NCBI RefSeq assembly: GCF_002288925.2
Contig: NW_022098076.1
Coordinates: forward strand, 75,844,009 to 75,908,008
Length of the DNA stretch: 64,000 bases
Source of the DNA: Delphinapterus leucas
Lineage: Eukaryota; Chordata; Mammalia; Artiodactyla; Monodontidae
Direction: 5' to 3'
In this document: positions 56,630 through 64,000 of the stretch, piece after piece
How positions within the stretch are numbered: the stretch's first letter is position 1
How the letters are laid out: the number at the start of each line of letters is the position of its first letter
Translations under genes and position numbers: made by a program
The notes under the pieces: model-generated
Database searches by the model: none
What the model was told of the DNA's origin: nothing
The model's input: the letters and a program-made list of their open reading frames with translations, nothing else

Positions 56630-57730
56630 CTAGTGGGGGGCAGATTGATCACCGTGCCATGACAAGTGCTAAAACAGATGTGAGAACATCATGAAAGCTT
56701 TGGGTTTTGTTCTCCAGTCAGAGGGATCTGGGAAGTCCCAGAGGCCACTGGCAGCTGGGACTCATCCTGCCTGCAGTTTCCAAAGCAGTTCAAGGATGAG
56801 AGAAGATGCTGATCAGATTAAGATGGCTGACAGGGAGAGGCCAGATGACCTCTGTTGCAGGACAGTGCAATGTGGGCATCAAGGTGAGCACAGTGAAGTC
56901 CCTCAGGGCCTGTGTTTAAAACACTGCTTATTGTCTATTCGGAAAATGTTTGTCATAGGATGTCAGGGTGAGGGGAGATTGGGGATCATCTAGGTCAGCT
57001 CTCTCGCAGTATAAGTTAGGAAACTGAGTCTCAGAGAAAATAAATGACGTTTTTCCAAGTGACACAGTGAGTTGGTAGCCAAGCCCATTGTGATAGATTT
57101 TTAGACACTCTTGGGCTCTCAATTGCTTAAAGGAGTCGGTCCTAGGGTCACACTTCCTCCTATCAGACAGAAGACTGTGAGAAACTTTCACACCAGTGAT
57201 TATGAAGGGAATACTTGGCTACTAAAAGAAGCTTCACTGGATTTAAATTTAAAGCAATAGAGGGATTTAAGCATTTTCTTACTCTTAAAAAAAAAAATAG
57301 GTTTTGTAAACATGAGGTTCAGGACCACACTTGTGTGAGTCCCCCTTGCACTCAAAGTGCCAACCAGCTGCCCACACGTGGTCAGTACTCAGTAATTATA
57401 GTTGACTTAATTGGCTAAGGAGACTGGAAAGTCATTCCTCTGGAGGAAAAGAGACAGGCATGAAGTTTGGTATTCTCTCCATTTTGCATCCATATGGGGG
57501 GAAGATGCAAGAAGGCTGAAATTTCAGACTGGTGATGGGGGGGTTAGAATGACAGACCAAGGGATTTTCCTGACTCGAATAATTCAGCTATGGATTAAAA
57601 AAGCAACAACTTTCACCACTCAGCACTCATGATGTCTCTCTCGATTTAGAGAGTAAGAAGAGTTGGTGTGAAACTTGGGAGTCATTCATGCCCTTGTAGA
57701 CTTTGACTGCAGTGGGTATGTCACAAAAAC
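56630..57730. other. Unassigned sequence with old repeat remains
   Basis: The part at 56,640-56,840 resembles the far end of the unnamed old repeat at 9.0 kb. A reverse MIR remnant may lie at 57,000-57,085 (AGGAAACTGAGTCTCAGAGA). No gene recognised. Confidence 0.4.
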
Positions 57731-57740
57731 ATCCTACGAG

Positions 57741-57868
57741 GGACTTCCCTGGCGGTCCAGTGATTAAGACTCCACGCTCCCAACGCAGGGGGCATGGGTT
57801 CGATCCCTGGTCCAGGAACTAAGATCCCGCATGCTTCGGGGTGCGGCCTTAAAAAGACAAAACAAAAC
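57741..57868 (+). mobile_element. Short CHR-related SINE
   Basis: GGACTTCCCTGGCGGTCCAGT (A-box region), GGGTTCGATCCC (B box) and AACTAAGATCCCGCATGC, then an (AAAAC)n tail. The flanks AAAACATCCTAC (57,726) and AAAATGTCCTAC (57,869) form a near-identical duplication. Confidence 0.92.
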
Positions 57869-57879
57869 AAAATGTCCTA

Positions 57880-59445
57880 CTAAAGCTCTAATTACGAAAT
57901 TATCAACATTTTCCAACAGCCATCAATATTAGGGAGGAAGCTGCTCTATTCTCCTTAGGGGTTTGCCTCTTTTTTCAGCTTGTTTTTTGAGACTTCAGTT
58001 TGCTCATAAATGGCTTTAATAGAGTTCTGTTCGCCTCCAGCATGTGGGGATCAATCACGAGGCCACCACGGCCATGTGCCCGAAGAGCAGCTCTCTTCTT
58101 TTAAAACAGGAGCTCTTACAAGCTGAGTCAGCGGATCTAAATAGACCATCAGAGAGTATCCCAGGGACAGCCAAGGACAGCGCCACCCTCAGGGCCAGGA
58201 GAGTGGGGACCTTATCCTAGGCCACTCTTCAAAGGGCCCTAATCGGGACTCGACACTCCGCACAGGGCAAGGATCTGGGGGCAAAGGGATTATGTTAGCC
58301 CAATGCCCAGTGCCCCCTTCTGAACCACACTCTGGGTCCCTGCCCAGACTTCTGCCCAGGGCTCCTCCTCTCGAGACGGGACCAAACCCCTCCACTAGCA
58401 CCCACATAACTGGGCTTGAGAGGTGGCCAAACTTGGCTGCCGGAGCTGGTGCAACCCCGCACGTGCACACTGAGTGGGGTGGGCAGGACCAGCCCTCCCT
58501 TGCCCGGAATATTTTGGACAGAACTCTGAAGAGTCTGAAGTTCCAAATTAGAAGCCGATCTTCTAGGTTGTTATAAAGGAATTTTCTCAAGGAAGGAGGA
58601 AAGAGCATACACGTTTGCAGCTCTGTTATGACTTTGGAATATTAGCCATACGCTAGATGGACCTTGCACTCTGGGTCCCACCCATAGTAGGGCTGGGCCT
58701 GGCTGGGAAGGTGTTTCTCTTCATCAAGGCCCTGGGGCGCACTGCTTCGGGGTACAAAGCCTGCAAGGGGGTGGTGGTGGGGGTACTGGATGACCCAAAT
58801 CCCAGAGCACCAACCCCTTCCTCCCAGGCACTTCTGCAGGATTCAGCCCTGAATCTGAGCTGCCACCTTCCTCTGACGGCAGTGGGTCCCAGGGGAATTC
58901 TTGGAGCCCTAGAGCCACAGACAAGGCTGTCAGGCCCACCCTGCCACTTAGAGCACAGCACGCAGGCCTACATCTCCACGAGGCTCTGTGCCCAGGGCCC
59001 GCGCTACTCTGGGGACCCCTGAAAAGTGTGTTTTTCTTTGTTTCTTTAAAAATTATAAGCAAAACTGAATATCATGAAAATGAATACATAATCATAAATC
59101 CAGCCTGAACTATATTTTTCTTTGTACCAATGTAGTCATACAATATAATTTTTAACATTTTTCTCTGGAAGAAGGAGCCCACTAGGGCGAGGAGTCTCAG
59201 GGCCACAGAAAACACACCGGGGTCCTGACAGCAAGAGGCCCTGAGGCGGCTGCAGCCCCGGGGTGGGTAGATGGCTGGGACCTGAGGACCCTCTCAGTGT
59301 CGGTCAACTGTACCAAAGCTGGGCACGGAGCAGCAGCGCGTTGAATGTGGCGATCCAGCACTTAGCAGCAGTCAGGCACACAGCCAGCATCACAGCTACT
59401 GGGAATTGCAGGTGACTCTTCTGACCACTGGCCCCCAAGAGCTGG
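57880..59445. other. Unassigned sequence, possibly including conserved non-coding DNA
   Basis: No repeat or gene recognised. The part at about 57,990-58,160 is non-repetitive and contains a MARE-like element. The 121- and 139-codon frames at 58.2-59.0 kb oppose others and lack domains. Confidence 0.35.
58122..58132. promoter_or_regulatory. TRE-type MARE-like motif
   Basis: GCTGAGTCAGC matches 11 of the 13 bases of the TRE-type Maf recognition element and contains an AP-1 core (TGAGTCA). Occupancy and function are unknown. A single site can arise by chance. Confidence 0.35.
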
Positions 59446-59449
59446 CTGA

Positions 59450-59630
59450 GCACGTGGGTGCAGATCATGGGCTTGGGGTCAGACAAATCTAGATTCCAAT
59501 GCTTGCTTTGCATCTCACCAGAGTCGTGGCTTTGGGCCAAAACCTCAGTTTCCCAAGCTGTCAGATGTGGATAATACCCTTAGAGGGTAGCACAGAGCCC
59601 CACACATAAGAGCTACTCGGCTCACGGTAA
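59450..59630 (+). repeat. MIR SINE
   Basis: Sense MIR: CATGGGCTTGGGGTCAGACAAATCTAG, TTTGGGCCAAAACCTCAGTTTCC, and a CACAGAGCCCCACACATAAGAGC 3' end. Confidence 0.75.
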
Positions 59631-59634
59631 GGAT

Positions 59635-60985
59635 GAACACTGACCGTTTCAGAGCTAGGTAAGAGGCAGGTGCCCACAGGGTAAAAGAGAGGCACCTTTC
59701 ATCCCAACGTATCTCCCCTCATAGCTTCGCATCTGCCATTTAAACTCCTGTTTGTTAAAAGGTAGACAAGAATCTCAGGGGCCAAGTGGGACTGTGAGCT
59801 AAGGGGGAAGAGGTGTGAGAACAGTAACAACGGACCCTCCCAGCGTCGAGCAGCTCAACATCCAAAAGGCATAAAAAGCACTGAGTGAGGGTCTCTGGAA
59901 TAATCTGAACAGATTCCCAGTCCAAGACTGGAGAGGACAGAGAAGAGACGGAAAGAGCTGGGCCCCTCCCCCCCGGGGGAGAGAGACGCCGGAAGGTCTC
60001 CACTCCAGGAAGCTGGGGGCCGTCGTCCTACGTACTCACCAGAGAGGCTGATCGATCTCCCTGTTGCATCAGCATACCCTCCAGAGGCCACGCCATCCAT
60101 CCCTCCGCCTCCAGGCAGGACTGCTAAGAAACCCCAGGGACACCAGGGAACCTTCTTGCTTTTAAGGTCTCTAGGGGAAGAGGGACTTTGCAGCCCCTTC
60201 CTCTCTTTCTGCACATTTTAGACAGTTTACAAATATGTCTCCGAAATGGTGCCAAAGCCACAGAACTTCCTGATGATCTGAAAATCCCACGGTGGCCTCT
60301 GCCCCCCTCTCCCTTTCCTGCCACCCTCCACTCATCTGACTTACACCTCCCAGCTCCCACCTGCAAGGGACCCTCTAGGCTGGACCTTAATTCCCAAAAA
60401 ACAGTTTACAAACCTCTTTTTTAATATAATGGCTGATTTTTTTTAACCTTTTATGTTAGGGTAAAAAACAGAAATCAGCTAAGTCCAGATCAACGACCTG
60501 TCTTTCTAAAAAATTACTTTATTGGACAAAAATCAACCAAATATTTTGTTTTTAATTTCCCAAACCAAGCAACATATGTGGATCCAGGCTCTAAGTTTCT
60601 TACCCTTCTCCCAACCAGCTCATCCCTGACGCAGAACACAAGTAAAACCAAACAAACAGGAGAGGAGGGGTGAGCAGAACAAGGCTCATTCCTTCCGGGC
60701 CAGCTGCCTGGCTTCCATCAGGCCAAGCCTGAGACCTCTGAGGTCTAGCCACATGGTTGGTTGTGATTTGGAGGCTGACAGGGCTGTGCAGGCATCTGCA
60801 GAAGCTAGAACCCTCTGATAACTGCCCACACATGGAAGGAAGCAGGATTCATTTCAAAGAAAAATCGTACCATGGGGCTAAAGCATCGATCAGCCAGCAT
60901 CAGGGCAGAACCTTAGAAATGATTTATTCAAAAGATCCAGCTTTAGAAATTAACGCACAGGTTCAGCGAGAGAAAGCACCTTAAC
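59635..60985. other. Unassigned sequence
   Basis: No gene recognised. An 83-base AT-rich stretch lies at about 60,415-60,500. Confidence 0.4.
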
Positions 60986-60989
60986 TGGC

Positions 60990-61080
60990 AAGGCGGCGAG
61001 GCAGGACTCATCCTAGCCGGGGCTAGAATCCAAGGGGTCCCAGCCCGCTCCCCTAAGCTCTTTCCATTACACCATTTTTC
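60990..61080 (-). repeat. MIR SINE fragment
   Basis: Reverse MIR 5' part: GGCTAGAATCCAAGGGGTCCCAGC, ending CTCTTTCCATTACACCA. Confidence 0.55.
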
Positions 61081-61084
61081 CCCA

Positions 61085-61970
61085 ACACCCCAGCTGAGAA
61101 CTGAACAGCCAAGGGGCAAGTTCTGGGTCTCACAGGGCTTTCATTTGAAGTATCAAAAGTAAGCAGAACCCAGATTGTCTCCCCCACCCACTTTCTCCCA
61201 CTCAACAATAACTAAATGAACTCAGCTGAAAGTTTCCAAAGAATTTCACTTTGGGGCCAAGCCCAGAGATGGAAACTTTTAGCCTGGGAAGAGAATTTAG
61301 CAGGAAGCAGAGCAAGTGAAAACAGAAGGTGGGATTAGGAGGTAACAAGAGGGGCATCAGGGCTTCCGCGCAACCGGCCCATGTGGCCCAGCCCCACGCC
61401 TGGTCCGACCTGTGATCTTCCCCCAAGTGGGGCATCCAGCTGCTGAGTTGCCAGGTATGCATACGATGCCCTGGCAGGTTGCCACTGTCCTTCTTCCCCT
61501 AGTGCTGGAGTCACGCGCGGCTCTGGCCTTTGTCCTCTATACCTGGCCAGCTCGCTATCTCCCTGTACCCTTTCCATCAGAGATATGGCTGAGGGCTCCG
61601 AGCTGGGCTTCCTCTGGGAAAGCTAACGAGGCCTGACCTAATGTGGAGGCCCCTGGGGTCTGCAGGAGAGGGTGCCAAGGGGTCTACAGGGCCTGTCACC
61701 GGCACCAGAGGAGTCACTCAAATGATCAAAATCTTTCAGGCAAAAAGCCCCTAAGTGGAAGGATGGTGACTGGAGGGGAAGCTCTCATCACTGGGGCCTC
61801 CAAACCTACCTCTTACATCCCCAAGTAGACTTAGGCATCTCCCCATCACAAAAAATAATGCTTCTCTAAAGAAGAGAAGATCTGACACCACCTACTAAGC
61901 CTGCTGGGAGCATTAACTGAAATAATGCAAAGGAAGTTTGAGCTCAGGGACTGGCACTTAAAACTAACCA
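61085..61970. other. Unassigned sequence
   Basis: No gene or named repeat recognised. Confidence 0.4.
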
Positions 61971-61974
61971 CTGA

Positions 61975-62090
61975 CCATTAGAACAAAAGCCCCTTGAAGC
62001 AGGGCACCGTCTGTCTGTGAGGCGCTTTGTCCCCAGTGCCTGGCCTCCCCCTGACAAACGGTGGTGCCTAGTTAATACGGAATGGATGCA
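61975..62090 (+). mobile_element. L2 LINE 3' end fragment
   Basis: ACCATTAGAACAAAAGCCCCTTGAAG, GGGCACCGTCTGTCTGTG and CCCCAGTGCCTGGC follow the L2 3' terminus. A 163-codon frame starting inside it is therefore not a gene. Confidence 0.65.
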
Positions 62091-62094
62091 CGGT

Positions 62095-62510
62095 CACATA
62101 TTAGGAGGAAGTGGAGTGCTGTGGGGACCAGGAGAGCCACACACACGTCACCAGCAGCCAGGCCTCCGGTCCAGGAAGGAGGAGGAGATAGCGCATCTCT
62201 GTGACATGAGGCTGCTTCCTAGAATCTCTGTGGACCCCAGAGAGCTCCCCCAGGGAAGCTGGCCAGGGGAGAAGGTTAAAAGCAATAAGGTGGGCCGGTT
62301 ACAACTGTCAGGCCCAGTCCCAGAAGCCGAGCTGAGGTCAGGAGCTGCTCTTACAGCCACACTGATTTGCATCAACCTCTCCCACCGCAGCCTCCACCTG
62401 GGGAAGCTTAGAAATACCCTGTTAGGAGAGTTTTCCTTTACCGGAGCCATTCCGGATACAGCCCATTCTGTGGCCAGGAAACAGCTGTGTAAGCACGAAG
62501 CACCCTAACA
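62095..62510. other. Unassigned sequence
   Basis: No gene or named repeat recognised. Confidence 0.4.
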
Positions 62511-62534
62511 CAATGAGCAGGGGTTGTCGTCATC

Positions 62535-62700
62535 AGTACAACTGGCAAATGAAGTATGATCCCCATTTCACATACAAGGAAACAGGCATGGTGCCCCATC
62601 ACTCACCCAAGTTCTCACAGCTGCTGGGTAGCAGAGTTTGGATTCGAGCCCACCCAGCCCCTCCGGCCCAGAGTTTAGGCCTCTCATTCCCACACCCTTC
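62535..62700 (-). repeat. MIR SINE
   Basis: Antisense MIR: TATGATCCCCATTTCACATACAAGGAAAC, TCACCCAAGTTCTCACAGCTGCTGGG and GAGTTTGGATTCGAGCCCA. Confidence 0.85.
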
Positions 62701-62704
62701 TCCC

Positions 62705-63290
62705 TAAGAGAATGACAGCTTAACGTGACGGGACTTAGATGGATTCAGTGCCATTGGCTTAGCCCAGGAGGGTGTCCTGGAGGAAGCAGGCCTTGCTGAA
62801 TTCTGAGAAAGCAGAGGAGGCATCTCTAAGGAACCCAGGAAGGAACAGGCTTCTGGAGCAGGACCCTCAGAAACAATGGCCAAGTGGGGATCAGGCAGCC
62901 CATGAATACCTTTGGGATGACAGATAACAAAGACTTGGATGTCCCCTAAACATCACCCACAAGCTTGTCCTGGTACCTGGAATTGTCCTGTATAAAACAA
63001 AAACAACAAAACAAACAAAAAAGCTTGCATTCTTTTAGGCCCAGGAGAGCAGTATTTTTGGATCAAGGAGAGAGGAGGCGTTTTCACTTCAGCCATCAGT
63101 CTGGTCAACAGACCTTCAGAGGTGTCAACTGTCCTGGCGTGGCCCCCAGAGGTCTCACAATCTGACCCCAATCTCCCTTTCCAGTATCACTTCCCCCACC
63201 TCCCCCAGCTTCCCACAGTCCAGCCACACATATGAATTAATGTCCCTCAACCCTTTAACTTCACTTTTACTCATCTGTCCCATCAGCCTG
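62705..63290. other. Unassigned sequence with old repeat remains
   Basis: The text near 62,760-62,930 (GGAGGGTGTCCTGGAGGAAG) resembles the unnamed old repeat at 9.0 kb. An (AAACA)n run is at about 62,995-63,020. No gene. Confidence 0.4.
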
Positions 63291-63294
63291 AGCG

Positions 63295-63480
63295 GAAAAC
63301 TCCTACTCATCCTTCAAAGCCCAGCTCAAATGTCACCATCCTGTTCCAAACAGACTTTCTAACTTCCCCTGGGCTCCCCCAGAATTAGTTCTCAGGACCA
63401 GAATGAGTCCTGAATGCCTTGCACTGTGGTTTATTGTCTATGAATCTATCTTTTGCCCTAAAGTCCCTCCAGGAAGACTA
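63295..63480 (+). mobile_element. L2-like LINE fragment
   Basis: TCCTACTCATCCTTCAAAGCCCAGCTCAAATGTCACC is the L2 signature, followed by TGTGGTTTATTGTCTATGAATC. Confidence 0.65.
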
Positions 63481-63554
63481 TCTCACCTTCATGCGCCCCA
63501 CAGGGATGAGCACCTTCTTACCAGTATCCCTCTCAGAGGGTGTTGAAAGGAAAA

Positions 63555-63830
63555 TTTTTTAATTATTATTGATATATATTTTTTTATTTCTACCTTTTTT
63601 ACTGTGGTAAAATATACAAAACATAAAATTTACCCTTTTAACCATTTGTATGTGTACTGTTCATGGGCATCAAGTACATTCACATTCTTGTGCGACCATC
63701 ACCTCTACTCCTCTCCAGACCTTTTTCATCATCTCCAACTGAAACTCTACACAATAAACCCCTCATTCCTCCCTCCCCCCCAGCCCCTGGTAACCACCGT
63801 TCTACTTTCTGTCTCTGAAAGTAGAGCGCA
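63555..63830 (-). mobile_element. Old L1 (L1M-type) fragment at the right edge
   Basis: GTGGTAAAATATACAAAACATAAAATTTACCC, TCAAGTACATTCACATTCTTG, TGAAACTCTACACAATAAACC and CCCCTGGTAACCACCGTTCTAC are a typical ancient L1M block, read here on the antisense strand. Confidence 0.75.
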
Positions 63831-64000
63831 CACATTGTTTTACAGGGGAGACAGAGAGGTCCAAGAAAGTGAAGTGGTTTGTCCACGATGATGCTGTCCT
63901 CTACCACCCACTTCCGCTTTCAGGGTTTCTTTGGAATGATGTCTGTGATCTTAACCCCCTCCACGTAACTGTCCTTTCATAGCCCCCAGGCTCTCCCCAG

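Noticed and set aside
57741..57868. tRNA-like A and B boxes suggesting a tRNA gene
   Set aside because: The sequence continues into a SINE body and A-rich tail and is flanked by a target-site duplication, so it is a SINE. The same holds for the other SINE copies.

Overview
This is vertebrate nuclear DNA, specifically from a cetartiodactyl mammal and most likely a whale or dolphin. The main evidence is eight tRNA-derived CHR-type SINEs. Several are the long GC-rich form that begins GGCTTCCCTGGTGG, carries Pol III A and B boxes and ends in a poly-A tail. Alongside them are artiodactyl-type L1 3' ends that finish in the motif CAATTATACTCCAATAAAG or a close variant, and the usual background of ancient mammalian MIR, L2, MER5, MLT1 and old L1 fragments. 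The species cannot be fixed from this window alone.

I find no convincing intact protein-coding gene. Open frames are short, lack recognisable domains, and many lie on repeats, including the long tyrosine/valine-rich frames around 30.0-30.4 kb, which are translations of a microsatellite. Single exons of a spliced gene cannot be excluded by eye. The only gene-derived object I recognise is an intronless, near full-length and badly broken retrocopy of a P-type X+/K+-ATPase alpha subunit at 13.5-16.6 kb, which best fits ATP12A, the non-gastric H+/K+-ATPase.

Layout. 0-10 kb: unique-looking sequence with simple repeats, a MER5-like fragment, MIR pieces, a split ancient element at 7.4-7.9 kb, an L2 at 8.4-8.95 kb and a roughly 40-base L1 stub at 9.8 kb. 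10.67-12.46 kb: one L1 insertion with an inverted 5' half and a CHR SINE nested in it, both with readable target-site duplications. 13.3-16.6 kb: the ATPase retrocopy. 17.5-29.3 kb: SINEs, an L1 end, a 30-base triplicated minisatellite, MIRs and two old L1 fragments, mostly within unique sequence. 29.4-30.4 kb: an L1 3' end containing a large TA/TGTA microsatellite. 31-40 kb: mostly unique sequence with MIRs, a perfect 18-base-arm hairpin at 32.6 kb, an MLT1-like LTR, and a TG-rich block, possible conserved non-coding block and polypyrimidine block at 37.9-38.9 kb. 40.6-43.6 kb: an old L1/HAL1-like element interrupted by an LTR-like block (itself hit by a younger L1) and by a SINE. 46.7-47.9 kb: a reverse L1 with a SINE inside. 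48.5-49.3 and 53.5-54.1 kb: two more L1 ends with clear target-site duplications. 54-64 kb: unique sequence with L2, MIR, one SINE and an old L1 end.

There is no operon, CRISPR array, phage or mobile gene cluster here. The biology visible is layered retrotransposition into an intergenic or intronic region. I did not find a new multi-gene system. The best leads are the ATP12A-like retrocopy, the perfect hairpin inside a MIR, the L1-seeded microsatellite and the nested-insertion stratigraphy.
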